Of a stretch of 64,000 bases of DNA, positions 17,688 to 26,811 are shown piece after piece (the stretch's first letter is position 1; every line of letters starts with the position of its first letter). The position numbers were made by a program, and so were the translations under genes. Location of the stretch: contig NZ_ACZN01000016.1 of assembly GCF_000176135.1 (NCBI RefSeq), positions 310,001-374,000 of the forward strand, written 5' to 3'. Under the pieces are notes generated by a model. The model searched no databases. It saw only the letters and a program-made list of their open reading frames with translations, and was not told the origin of the DNA. This DNA comes from Vibrio coralliilyticus ATCC BAA-450. Lineage in GTDB: Bacteria > Pseudomonadota > Gammaproteobacteria > Enterobacterales > Vibrionaceae.

Positions 17688-19460
17688 TTACGCCTCCTGT
17701 ACCGTGAATTCAGATGAAATGGCAATGAAGAATACGATGGTTTGAACCACCCATTCTGGCTGATCTTTGTATACAGCAAACGAAGACAGAATCTGCGGCT
17801 TGATACTTAACTGGTTTTTCCCCGTCAGCAGTAGGCTGATTTCATCAATGAGGGCGCCGTGGTTTGAAGGATCTCGTGCTTTGCCAATGTACTTAGCAAA
17901 GTTGAGTTTGAGCCGATTTGCTTTGTTCGCCTGCAGAGCTTCGATGTCCAGCTCCGCGACGTTATGAATGCCCGGCTGGCGACTTATCTCGGTACTGACC
18001 GCAGGCAAATAGCCACCAAATAGCCAGTAGTACATGTAGTTGACGTAAGCGATGGACGTTGCCGAGTTATGCAGCTCAAACTCCGGCGCGACCAGTCCAC
18101 TGTCTTCGATGGGGCCATGCGGTGTGTAACTCGGTTTGTAGAAGTTGAACACGGTAGGAGAGGAGAGCGGGTGCTGCTCTAATTGATCTTCAATATCATC
18201 ACCAATCACCCACAATTTTTTTGACTGGTTAGAGACATTAAATGCACGTAGGAGTTGAGTGACTCGAAGAATGGGAGACTTAAGCTTCTGTGACTGAACC
18301 AGAGTGCCTTGTTCAACAGCTGCGCTGAGAAATCTCACTTTACCCACAGGGTGCTTGAGTGGGTATGTCAGGATCTCGTGAATGGCATTTTTAAGATTAC
18401 CCTGTGGACCAAACGCTACGGCTACTGCTTCGACGTACTCTGCACTGGGATTGGACGTCACCAACTGGTTAATGAGCTTAGTCGCGATAAACGGTGCCGT
18501 ACTCGGATAGGAGACCAGCTTTTGCGTTACCGTCCGAATTTCTTCCTGAGCAGAAGTATTCTTGCGCAGCGAGATGTGCCCATTGAGCAATGACTTTTCC
18601 TGTCTGTCATGATAGCTCTCTTCAACCTCCATCGGCTGAGTCATATTCACAAATGGGATGGTTTTGTAGCGCTTGTCGATACCGTCTTCAAAGCTGACTT
18701 GGTAACCGTTGTAATCTTTACTCCAAAAACTGTTTTCCCACTCAAACTGATAACTCGCTGCTTTGAGGCCAGTGAAGACTCGGGCGAGTTCTTTGATATC
18801 TCGATTGTCGTAGGTAGCGATTGGATGACCATGTTGGTTAGTTTTACGAGTGCCATCAGGGTTGAGTTGATAAAGGCCAATTGAAAACAGCTGCATGATT
18901 TCACGTGCGTAGTTTTCATCGGGATGGATACGCTGTGAAGGATCGGCTTTACGATTGTTGATGTGACTTAGATAAACACCCATACAAGGGTGCATAGACA
19001 CGTCATAGAGTAAGTCAGCGTAGCTGCCAAAAGCGTGTTTGTAGAGCAGGTCGTAATAGCTCGCCATACCAATCGCATCGAGTTCAAGCACAGAGTTGTC
19101 GGAAATAACCAGAATTTCACTCAATGCCTGTGCGACCCGATGACGAAGCAGACTCTCGTTGTTTTCCAGCGCTTTTTGCCACCAAGCCATATGGAAATAC
19201 CACTTGTATGGCAAAGCTGGGTTGTTGCCATCACCATCTATCGCTCGTTGCCCATGAGCATTGACGAGCTTGCTTCTGAAGTAGTGCCAGATCTCACGAG
19301 TGGTTGACTCATATGAGTGATTCGGAGAGGGCGTTGATTTGAACTCGTTTGCCAACCATTTTTCAATGCCTTGCTGGGAAACAGAGTCGATGAGTTTTTG
19401 ATCTGCACCAAGCGTGGCTTGCATCAAAAATCTGCTGACCTGCTGTTGGGTGTGCTTCAT
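17688..19460 (-). CDS. DUF1800 family protein
   Basis: A 590-residue protein, first gene of the DUF1800-DUF1501 operon. The N-terminus reads QVSRFLMQATLGADQ, and PCMGVYLSHINNRKADPSQRIHPDENYAREIMQLFSIG-like segments are the family hallmark. No classic signal peptide is visible. AAGGACA precedes the ATG. A direct-repeat site lies about 124 bp upstream. It may work with the DUF1501 partner at the cell envelope; function unknown. Confidence 0.9.
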   Translation of the reverse strand: MKHTQQQVSRFLMQATLGADQKLIDSVSQQGIEKWLANEFKSTPSPNHSYESTTREIWHYFRSKLVNAHGQRAIDGDGNNPALPYKWYFHMAWWQKALENNESLLRHRVAQALSEILVISDNSVLELDAIGMASYYDLLYKHAFGSYADLLYDVSMHPCMGVYLSHINNRKADPSQRIHPDENYAREIMQLFSIGLYQLNPDGTRKTNQHGHPIATYDNRDIKELARVFTGLKAASYQFEWENSFWSKDYNGYQVSFEDGIDKRYKTIPFVNMTQPMEVEESYHDRQEKSLLNGHISLRKNTSAQEEIRTVTQKLVSYPSTAPFIATKLINQLVTSNPSAEYVEAVAVAFGPQGNLKNAIHEILTYPLKHPVGKVRFLSAAVEQGTLVQSQKLKSPILRVTQLLRAFNVSNQSKKLWVIGDDIEDQLEQHPLSSPTVFNFYKPSYTPHGPIEDSGLVAPEFELHNSATSIAYVNYMYYWLFGGYLPAVSTEISRQPGIHNVAELDIEALQANKANRLKLNFAKYIGKARDPSNHGALIDEISLLLTGKNQLSIKPQILSSFAVYKDQPEWVVQTIVFFIAISSEFTVQEA

Positions 19461-19829
19461 CAGATTGTCCTTGTGTTGATAACGCAGGAGCCAACAAGGT
19501 CACGTTGGATAACGTAGCACTGTGAAACCTGACTCCATTCGTCCTTCTTGTTCAGTGTAAGACCGAATGATAAGAAGAGACGGGTTAACTTTTGGTTATC
19601 TCAAGAAGAGTAATTAGGTTGCCTATAAGAAGTTATTTGATGGGGTGAAATTATTATCTTTATGGATTCATTTATGGCGTTGATTTGTGATCTTAATTCG
19701 CTTTTTCAAAGCCTTATCAATGTCATAAGCACGAAATGCGTATTGGTTCACGGTTTTGCTGGTGAGTAAATTTACACTGCGAAAAAATTAATCGACACAG
19801 TTCGAACATAACAACATCAGGACCTCTAC
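19461..19829. other. 369-bp divergent intergenic region
   Basis: AT-rich in its right half and without a convincing ORF. It holds the direct-repeat site at 19584-19600, used by the leftward operon, and presumably the promoter of the TPR-DUF218 gene. I see nothing else in it. Confidence 0.6.
19584..19600 (-). promoter_or_regulatory. Response-regulator-like direct repeat, site C
   Basis: On the minus strand GATAAC-N5-GTTAAC, half-sites 11 bp apart. The 17 bases at 19582-19598 are identical to those at 13891-13907. It is upstream of and oriented with the DUF1800 operon. Confidence 0.5.
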
Positions 19830-20927
19830 ATGAAAAAGAACATCATTGCCCTTGCTCTTGGTGGCGCACTAGCGCTTACTGCTGCGCCTTACTCTTTGGC
19901 TGCGAATGACGCGACGGTTCAAGCGTCAACGGACTACGCGCAGCTTGTAACGAAACGCCAAGTGGTGGATCAATTGTTGGCAGATGCAGTCACTGCATTT
20001 AAGTCACCAGCACGTATCTCGCACGCTGGTTTTACGGCAAAAATGCCAAGCAATATGGAAATCGTCACGAATCGACTTCTGGAAGCTTACGAACTAGAGC
20101 CTTACCGTACCGACTTACTGATTTCGGCGGCAAATGCGCAGATCTACAACAAGAACGCTGATCGTGCGATTGAGTTGTTCGAGCAAGCATTGACGGTCGC
20201 ACCTGATGATGTGGATTTGCATGCGTATCTTGCAGTTTGGCAACGCTTCAAAGGCAATGATGCTGAATCAAACAAGCATATGGAAAAGCTGAGCACGTTA
20301 AATGCAGGTAAAGCGGCTGACATTACTCGTCTCTTTGAAACCGTCGATCGCGTCTTGGCGACACCGCTGAAAGACTCGGCGGACAAAGGCAAGCTGGATG
20401 ACAAAGGGGCAATTGTGACGTTGGGCTACGCACTAAATCCAGATGGCTCGATGCATGAAATATTGATTCAACGCCTAGAAACAACGTTAGCGATGGCGAA
20501 AGCCAACCCTGACGCTTTGATTGTACTGACAGGGGGCGTGCCTAAGAACCATAAAACGGAAGGCAAACTCATGGCAGATTGGTTGATCTCTAAAGGTGTC
20601 AGTAAAGATCGCATCATTGAAGAAAACTATGCGACCAGCACCGTCGGTAATGCGTTGTTCAGCAGTTACGCTTTGGCTCGTCACGGCATCAAACACGCCA
20701 CTATTATCAGCTCGGCGAGCCACGTACGACGCGGGCAGACTCTGTTTGAAGTGGCAAGCTGGCAAACAGGCCCGCAAGGTATCACGTTTGACACGGTAGG
20801 CTACCCAGACAAACCGCTAAAAGAGCTGGCAAAGGCTAGCGACAGCGAGCTGCTGGGTATTTACCGAGATGCTCTACGAACTTACGGTATGTGGAGTTAC
20901 CGTTCTTATCCACTTGAATCACGCTAA
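19830..20927 (+). CDS. Exported TPR plus DUF218 (YdcF/SanA-like) protein
   Basis: A 365-residue protein. The signal peptide ends near SLAANDA. A short tetratricopeptide region (about 70-150) precedes a DUF218 domain (about 190-340) with LIVLTGGVPKNHKTEGKLMADWL and IISSASHVRRGQTLFEVA. DUF218 proteins such as SanA and ElyC affect envelope integrity, but their reaction is unclear. AGGACC precedes the ATG. It is transcribed alone. Confidence 0.87.
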   Translation: MKKNIIALALGGALALTAAPYSLAANDATVQASTDYAQLVTKRQVVDQLLADAVTAFKSPARISHAGFTAKMPSNMEIVTNRLLEAYELEPYRTDLLISAANAQIYNKNADRAIELFEQALTVAPDDVDLHAYLAVWQRFKGNDAESNKHMEKLSTLNAGKAADITRLFETVDRVLATPLKDSADKGKLDDKGAIVTLGYALNPDGSMHEILIQRLETTLAMAKANPDALIVLTGGVPKNHKTEGKLMADWLISKGVSKDRIIEENYATSTVGNALFSSYALARHGIKHATIISSASHVRRGQTLFEVASWQTGPQGITFDTVGYPDKPLKELAKASDSELLGIYRDALRTYGMWSYRSYPLESR

Positions 20928-21406
20928 GTCACCTTATTTAAAACACCAAGGCTACATCAGTAGCCTTGGATAGCTGTGAGCCATTCATGCAGATCCAAGG
21001 CTTGCCTGCGATTACTGGACCATAATGATCCGCTAATAGATTTATCCGCTCATCATAATCAGACAAACAGAGATACTGACATAAATTCAATATATTGAGT
21101 TGCTTACATTTCAAAATACACCCTCTTTTGTAACTAAACTTTACCTACCCCTTACCCCAAATTTCATTCTGTAAATAGCTACTTTAACGCGTACATAAGT
21201 TATTTTAACTCGATAACTAACTAGGCATGAAATAGCTAAATCGACGTGATATTAGCCGCATAACGACACGAATACAGCGTATTGACCAGATAATTAGGTT
21301 GGAAAGTGCTAGCTTATTTTTAGATCATTATTTATCTGATTAGTGAATCTAAAAACCTTATTCAAGCGTGAAGTAAACAATATAAAATTAACTTAAAGGT
21401 AAACTT
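20928..21406. other. 479-bp intergenic region before the chitinase
   Basis: It starts with a hairpin, CCAAGGCTAC-ATCA-GTAGCCTTGG (20946-20969), which lacks a T-run. The rest is AT-rich and has no supported ORF. The length suggests a regulated chitinase promoter, but I could not identify a specific operator. Confidence 0.5.
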
Positions 21407-24025
21407 ATGTTTAGGATGAACAAGATAGCGACTACGTTGGCGTGTATTGTTTTAAGCGGCAGTTTATATGCGGCGGAACCTTATGACTCAACCAAGGCCT
21501 ACTCCGGTGGCTCACAAGTCACAATTGATGGGAAGACATATGAAGCCAAGTGGTGGGCTAACGCTGGTCAAAGCCCAACGGATGAGTATCCAAATGAATG
21601 GGACTCGCCGTGGAAATTGATCAGTGATACAACGCCGGACCCAGACCCGACGCCGGACCCAGACCCGACACCGGACCCAGACCCGACACCGGACCCAGAT
21701 CCGACACCGGACCCAGATCCGACGCCAGACCCAGATCCTGCCCCCGGACCAGTTGATGACTTATGTGTTGAATTCAATGTGTATCCGAACTGGACGCGTG
21801 GAGATCATGCGAATGGTGGGGACATCATGGTGAACGACAATGTCGCTTATAAAGCGAATTGGTGGACTGCTTCTGTTCCTGGTAGCGATGATAGTTGGGG
21901 ACATCACCTGAATTGTGATAGTACACCTCCGGGTACGGCACCGTTACTGTCACTACCAAATCCAATGGACCCTGTGCGTCTTGAAGTGAGCGGGTGGCCA
22001 AGCAATTTTGTCGTGACTAGCCCTGCGACATTGAATGCACCTGCGACGCTAGTGATCGATACTATCGGTAGCTCGGATCTCTCTGATACAACGAAGTTAA
22101 CTAATGCGTTTGTATCTCTTATTCAAGCAGTAGAAGTTGCGGGTTCAACATCGGTCATTATCAATAGTGATGTACTGGATGCTGCGACTGCAGACAAAGG
22201 CCAAGCATTAGGTGCCATCGCGGTTAAGCAAGCGCTTACTGCTGCTGTTGATGCGACAGGTAGCCAAATTGATATCAATGATATCAATGCGCTAAGTGAC
22301 GATGCACAAGGTTGGGCTCAGGCGTACAATCTAGTTATCTCAACACTTGCGCCTCAAGCCACGTTCGGTTGGACATTAAGTATCGGTGATTTTGCTTACG
22401 ATACTCACTCTGGTCGCAGAGCGGTTTGGAATGCAGCGTCAGGCGCAACGTCTGATTTATTGTCTAGCTTTGAACTGTATAAAGCAGAGTCGTTGACCAA
22501 AGCAGACTTTGTTGCTTTCACTAAATCAAGCACATCGCCAGCTCTAACTGATGAGCAATGGCATTACGCTTTGGAATACGTCAAACAAGTAACTGATTAT
22601 CTCCAAACGCCAGCACTGCTGTCTTCTCTTCCTACCACGCAAACCGCGTCTTACTTCTTGGGGAATACGAATGGTGACCGCCATATTCGTAAGGCCGCAC
22701 ACAGCAATATCTTCGCCATTTCGTTTGATACTGATACGGCGGATTTGAGCGATAAAATTGCTCGCTACCAAAGCGCCACTGTGCCGCTTTATTATGCTGG
22801 AGAAAGTGTCACGAATGGGCCGTTAACTCGCATTGATTCATTGAACAATGAGTTAGCCAGTGCAGAAACAGCAATGAACAACCAAGCATTCCTGTTTGAA
22901 ACACCTCAATCACAGTGGATTCCTTCAACGGTGTACAAGTGGGCTGATTTCTTAGCGGGCCTTAACTCTATGCACAACGTTGGTGTAGCAGGGAATACCT
23001 TCTGGCTATTGGATGACGTGGCAGATGATGCAACGAATACCATTTATGCCAAAGTCGCCATTGCTGCATTCTTGTCACAGAGTATGCAAGAGACGATTCG
23101 CTACAATGCTTGTGATGAAAACAACTGGTCTGAAGTGAGATACGGTGCGCCTGTTAACTACCCTATGACTGCAAGCTGTGGTCAGCTAGGTCAGAAGTAT
23201 GCTGACTATGGTATGGATCCGGTGACGGGTCAGGATCACCCATACTCTTGTCCTCGTGATCCGAAGATGGAAGTGAGCGCACTAACCAATGCCAAGTGGT
23301 ATGGTGCACCTGCCCCTATCTTCGCAGCTCCGGACTCGGTGTTGGAAGAGCAAGGACTGTTAGTGAACGGTAATGTTGGGCGCTGGACGAACAGCGGTCA
23401 CTGTAATGAAGTGCCAACTGTTGTCGATACGTCGAAACAGGTATGGGAGCGTGATGAATGTAAAGTCTACGCTGATCAAAAAGCAGGCTCGTTTATTTGG
23501 GACGGCACTGATACTAACGGTACTGTCCAAGGATGTGGTTGGTGGGGCCGTGGTGTTATTCAAACCACTGGCCGTCAGAACTTCGGTACATTGAACCACT
23601 TCATGGGCCGTTCGCACGTAGACCCTGATACCGTCGGTACAACAGTGAATGGGGTTACGGTAGAAGCACCACCTGCTAACCCACTTTATGCTGACCTTGA
23701 TTTCTGTTCTAACCCTGGGCTGATTTGTAGCTCGGAAGAGAATAGAGAGATCAAGTGGATTGCGGGCTTGTTCTATTGGGTAACCTCGGTACAGGCTTAC
23801 AACGATGAAGGTGGTCCATACGCACACTGGAACTATCACACTGAGTTGAAGAAGTATGTAGACGGTGGCTTGCAAGGTACTGAGTTTATTGATGCAGTAT
23901 CCGGTATCGTCAACCGAGGTTGTCCGGATCACACTTGTCCGGTGAGTGGTGAAGTTCACGCGATTAAAGAGCGACAAGATAACTTCAAGCTTGTTCTACA
24001 AACTCTTGGTCTTAACCCTCAGTAA
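21407..24025 (+). CDS. Secreted family 19 chitinase with two chitin-binding domains
   Basis: An 872-residue exported enzyme that hydrolyses chitin. The signal peptide ends at YAAEP. A CBM5/12-type domain (about 24-72) with KAYSGGSQVTIDGKTYEAKWW is followed by a Pro-Asp-Thr linker (about 77-112). A second related domain (about 117-170) contains VAYKANWWT. A middle region (170-490) of unassigned fold comes next, then the GH19 catalytic domain. The likely first catalytic Glu is in AFLSQSMQETIRYN, near residue 563, and GCGWWGRGVIQTTGRQNF is a strong GH19 signature. AAAGG lies before ATG 21407. It is transcribed alone, with its own terminator. Confidence 0.93.
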   Translation: MFRMNKIATTLACIVLSGSLYAAEPYDSTKAYSGGSQVTIDGKTYEAKWWANAGQSPTDEYPNEWDSPWKLISDTTPDPDPTPDPDPTPDPDPTPDPDPTPDPDPTPDPDPAPGPVDDLCVEFNVYPNWTRGDHANGGDIMVNDNVAYKANWWTASVPGSDDSWGHHLNCDSTPPGTAPLLSLPNPMDPVRLEVSGWPSNFVVTSPATLNAPATLVIDTIGSSDLSDTTKLTNAFVSLIQAVEVAGSTSVIINSDVLDAATADKGQALGAIAVKQALTAAVDATGSQIDINDINALSDDAQGWAQAYNLVISTLAPQATFGWTLSIGDFAYDTHSGRRAVWNAASGATSDLLSSFELYKAESLTKADFVAFTKSSTSPALTDEQWHYALEYVKQVTDYLQTPALLSSLPTTQTASYFLGNTNGDRHIRKAAHSNIFAISFDTDTADLSDKIARYQSATVPLYYAGESVTNGPLTRIDSLNNELASAETAMNNQAFLFETPQSQWIPSTVYKWADFLAGLNSMHNVGVAGNTFWLLDDVADDATNTIYAKVAIAAFLSQSMQETIRYNACDENNWSEVRYGAPVNYPMTASCGQLGQKYADYGMDPVTGQDHPYSCPRDPKMEVSALTNAKWYGAPAPIFAAPDSVLEEQGLLVNGNVGRWTNSGHCNEVPTVVDTSKQVWERDECKVYADQKAGSFIWDGTDTNGTVQGCGWWGRGVIQTTGRQNFGTLNHFMGRSHVDPDTVGTTVNGVTVEAPPANPLYADLDFCSNPGLICSSEENREIKWIAGLFYWVTSVQAYNDEGGPYAHWNYHTELKKYVDGGLQGTEFIDAVSGIVNRGCPDHTCPVSGEVHAIKERQDNFKLVLQTLGLNPQ
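21635..21742 (+). repeat. Six 18-bp tandem repeats encoding the PDPDPT linker
   Basis: Units of CCGGACCCAGACCCGACG with third-position changes; the last unit diverges. They encode repeated Pro-Asp-Pro-Asp-Pro-Thr between the two chitin-binding domains. Copy number is likely to vary between strains. Confidence 0.9.
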
Positions 24026-24064
24026 AGGTGCTTGGGGGTAACCCTTAGCTGATACCTTCACAAC

Positions 24065-24096
24065 AAATGGCTCCCAATGAAAGGGAGCCATTTTTA
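24065..24096 (+). terminator. Terminator after the chitinase
   Basis: AAATGGCTCCC, loop AATGAAA, GGGAGCCATTT, then TTT. Confidence 0.9.
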
Positions 24097-24257
24097 TACC
24101 CATCTCTAGCTTCTACCCACTGATTTTATATTGCTACTGGTATTACTTCTTCGCCTATCTAGTATTGGTTAACCCTATGGGGGGACTGTTGCTGGGTGCC
24201 CCGGTTTTACATCAAGAATACGTTTCTCTCATTCTCATCGAGTCGCGAATATTAAAT

Positions 24258-24272
24258 TGTTATGTTATAACA
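24258..24272. promoter_or_regulatory. Zur box before the aspartoacylase gene
   Basis: TGTTATGTTATAACA differs by one base from the gamma-proteobacterial Zur core TGTTATANTATAACA. It ends 40 bp before the ATG at 24313, a repressor-type position. Confidence 0.7.
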
Positions 24273-24312
24273 TTGTATTTATTGCATTGTATTGAACTTA
24301 GGACGTCAATTT

Positions 24313-25182
24313 ATGCCGAAAATAAACCAAGTGCTTCTCGTGGCAGGCACTCATGGTAATGAGCTAACAGGCCTTTATCTCCATAAGCTGATCAGAGATG
24401 GACATTACCCTGCCGACCGATCAACGTTTGAGGTTAAAAATGTAATAGGTAACCCTGAGGCGGTAGAGCGTCGTGTTCGTTTCGTTGAAAGTGATTTAAA
24501 CCGTGAGTTTTCAACAAAGGCATTATCGGGAGCTTCAGAGTCAAAGGAGTCTGAACTTGCCTCAAAATTTTCAGAACGATTTGGAGATTCGCAAAACCAA
24601 CTGATTATTGATTTACACAACACGACCAGCAACATGGGTGCAACGCTGATCCTGCTGTCAGATGATCCTTTTTACAATCAAATGGGGTCATACGTGAAGC
24701 ACCGCATGCCGAGTGCCAATATACTATTTGAAGATCGTAAACCATGGCATGAGCAGCCCTACTTATGTTCGGTTGGACAGTATGGTGTGATGTTAGAAGT
24801 CGGTGCGCAAGCACACGGTGCTTTGACTTATGAAACATTGGAACTGATGAAAAACTTGCTTACCGCAGTGCTAGACTTTATTGAACTACATAACTTAGGC
24901 AAAGCTATTCACGGTACCGAGTATGATGCGTTTCGTTATTTAGAAGACGTCGCATTTCCGCTGGATAATGATGGCATGCGTATCGCGACAGTTCATCCGA
25001 CAATTTGTGGGAAAGACTTTGAAGTTGTTAAGTCCGGAGAGCCAATCCTTGCCACTTTCAATGGATATGACGTGCATTGGCAGGGGAGCAATGAAGTGTA
25101 TCCTCATTTCATCAATGAAAGTGCGTATTGTGCCAGTAATATCGCCATGGCACTGGCCGAAAAGATACGTGTAAAAATATAA
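24313..25182 (+). CDS. Aspartoacylase-like zinc deacylase
   Basis: A 289-residue M14-like hydrolase of the AstE/AspA group; true aspartoacylases split N-acetyl-L-aspartate. Zinc ligands are visible: His14 and Glu17 in AGTHGNELTG and His102 in IIDLHNTTSNMG. DLNR (61-64) and LEVGAQAHG also match aspartoacylase closely, more than succinylglutamate desuccinylase. The ATG at 24313 follows AGGAC. It stands alone, convergent with the COG0523 operon, and is preceded by a Zur box. The natural substrate in this organism is inferred. Confidence 0.85.
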   Translation: MPKINQVLLVAGTHGNELTGLYLHKLIRDGHYPADRSTFEVKNVIGNPEAVERRVRFVESDLNREFSTKALSGASESKESELASKFSERFGDSQNQLIIDLHNTTSNMGATLILLSDDPFYNQMGSYVKHRMPSANILFEDRKPWHEQPYLCSVGQYGVMLEVGAQAHGALTYETLELMKNLLTAVLDFIELHNLGKAIHGTEYDAFRYLEDVAFPLDNDGMRIATVHPTICGKDFEVVKSGEPILATFNGYDVHWQGSNEVYPHFINESAYCASNIAMALAEKIRVKI

Positions 25183-25196
25183 AGTGGATATGTAAA

Positions 25197-25217
25197 GGGT
25201 AGGCGTACTGTCTACCC
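25197..25217. terminator. Weak hairpin between convergent genes
   Basis: GGGTAG, 9-base loop, CTACCC. There is no clear T-run, so it is only a possible terminator. Confidence 0.35.
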
Positions 25218-25233
25218 TCTAAGACTTCGTTGT

Positions 25234-26232
25234 TTAGGCAATCACGCAAGCCAGCAGCTGAGCTTCAATCTCGTCATCAAGGTTGTCCGAGATAAACTCT
25301 ACGCGGCTTTCAAAACCATCATCCAGAATCACTTCGGTCAATCCGTCTGACGTCATGTTGTAGCCTAAAACTCCCATATCGGTTATGAATACAGCCTTCA
25401 TACGTTCAACGTTCAGCTCAACTAGCATTAATGCCAGTTTCTGTCGGCTGAAAACTTTGTCTGGTGAGAAGCGCCAGCCAATGCTTCGAAAACCTTCACC
25501 TTCGTTTACTGCTTTGATGATGCCACTCTCTGGCATAGGTAGGTCAGCGGCCAGAGGTTTTGATTGGCCATGGTGGTGATGGTGACCGCCTTGTTCGTTA
25601 GCTAAAGTAGGCCCCTCAAATTCATCAAAAGGAATATTGCCAAATTCGGCGAAAATCACTCGTTTGTCCGAGCCACCCAGCTTTGTCACATAAGCGTCTA
25701 ACTGCCGTTTCTCATCACCTTGATATAAATCGACTTTGCTGCCAACTATGGTGTCTGAAATCGCAATCTGTTGGTTGAATGTATCATGAAGCGTGTAACG
25801 CTCATCAGACAGCTGCCGTGCATCAACCAGCGTGAGTGTTTTTTGTAAAGACAGTACTTCTTGATAATGTTTAGAAGAGAGCACTTGCAATACTTCTTTA
25901 GGGTGCCCGAGGCCAGTCGGTTCAATGAGAAGACGGTCAGGCTTGGCTTCGGTAAGTAATTGGTTAAGAGCAATTTGCATGGGTAGCCCAGCTGCGCAGC
26001 ACATGCACCCACCTGGAACTTCACGAATAAATACTTGCTCTGTTCGATTATGTTGGCCTTGAAACAAGCTTCCATCGACACCTATTTCACCGAACTCGTT
26101 AACCAGAATAGCCCAGCGTTCGTCAGCCGGTTTGTGCTGCATTAACTTGAGGATTGCGGATGTTTTTCCTGCACCTAGAAAGCCAGTAATAATATTTGTC
26201 GGAACCGCTTTGATTGGTTGTTCAGAGCTCAT
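25234..26232 (-). CDS. COG0523 family GTPase (ZigA/ZagA-type zinc metallochaperone)
   Basis: A 332-residue G3E P-loop GTPase. Walker A is GFLGAGKT (17-24), followed by NEFGEIGVDGSLF, the metal-binding CxCC motif Cys76-Met-Cys78-Cys79, EPTGLGHPKEVL and GSKVD (the NKxD equivalent). A run of five His (near 217-221) and a C-terminal CobW-C domain complete it. Zur-controlled members of this family deliver scarce zinc to chosen enzymes. It overlaps the end of the carbonic anhydrase gene by 11 bp, so it belongs to the zur operon. Confidence 0.93.
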   Translation of the reverse strand: MSSEQPIKAVPTNIITGFLGAGKTSAILKLMQHKPADERWAILVNEFGEIGVDGSLFQGQHNRTEQVFIREVPGGCMCCAAGLPMQIALNQLLTEAKPDRLLIEPTGLGHPKEVLQVLSSKHYQEVLSLQKTLTLVDARQLSDERYTLHDTFNQQIAISDTIVGSKVDLYQGDEKRQLDAYVTKLGGSDKRVIFAEFGNIPFDEFEGPTLANEQGGHHHHHGQSKPLAADLPMPESGIIKAVNEGEGFRSIGWRFSPDKVFSRQKLALMLVELNVERMKAVFITDMGVLGYNMTSDGLTEVILDDGFESRVEFISDNLDDEIEAQLLACVIA

Positions 26233-26782
26233 TTGCCATTCTCCTATACCCTTTCACAAGGGTGTGGTTGGCAGAGACAACGGACTCTGAAAATGCTGAA
26301 TACTCAGGCGGGACTTTAGAAATGCTACTTAAATCAAAGCCTGCGCCAATATTGGTCATTGGTGGTACATGAAATTGCTCAGGCAAATCTAAACCATCAA
26401 CAACACAGTTGTGGCGAATGACACAGCCTTTTCCTATCGTTGCGTTAAAAACGACCGAGTTGAAACCGATGAACACGTCATCGCAAACCTCACATGGGCC
26501 GTGGATGATAGAGCGGTGAGCGATAGAAGAGCGCTCGCCAATGGTCACTGCTGCGCCTGCTTTGGAGTGGATAACCACGCCGTCTTGGATATTGGTATCC
26601 TGTTTGATGACAATAGGATCCATCTCTCCTTGCGCATTGACTTCATCAGCTCGTATCACCGCGTAGGGACCAATAAATACATTGTCTTCGATAATCACTT
26701 TGCCACAGATGATGGCGGTTGGGTCAATGAATGCCGTTTCGGAGACGACAGGCATATGCCCGTTTGGGTTTCTTCTTAACAT
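26222..26782 (-). CDS. Gamma-class carbonic anhydrase family protein
   Basis: A 186-residue left-handed beta-helix protein. The metal ligands appear as His72 (VVIHSKAG), His89 and His94 (SIAHRSIIHG), matching the gamma-carbonic anhydrase pattern. Gamma enzymes can use iron or cobalt, so in Zur regulons they are thought to replace zinc-only carbonic anhydrases. It lies between the dihydroorotase and the COG0523 GTPase. The ribosome site before the ATG is weak. Activity of individual family members varies. Confidence 0.9.
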   Translation of the reverse strand: MLRRNPNGHMPVVSETAFIDPTAIICGKVIIEDNVFIGPYAVIRADEVNAQGEMDPIVIKQDTNIQDGVVIHSKAGAAVTIGERSSIAHRSIIHGPCEVCDDVFIGFNSVVFNATIGKGCVIRHNCVVDGLDLPEQFHVPPMTNIGAGFDLSSISKVPPEYSAFSESVVSANHTLVKGYRRMANEL

Positions 26783-26811
26783 TTTAATATCTCAGTGGAT
26801 AGGAACTGCTT

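Noticed and set aside
21568..21833. Gly-Ser-Val and Arg-Gln-Thr repeat ORFs in other frames over the chitinase linker
   Set aside because: They are by-products of the 18-bp repeat encoding PDPDPT; the chitinase frame is plainly the coding one. The repeat was also considered as a CRISPR array, but the units are contiguous with no spacers.
23360..23977. 205-codon open frame antisense to the chitinase
   Set aside because: It lies wholly opposite the conserved GH19 catalytic domain and shows no recognisable protein pattern.
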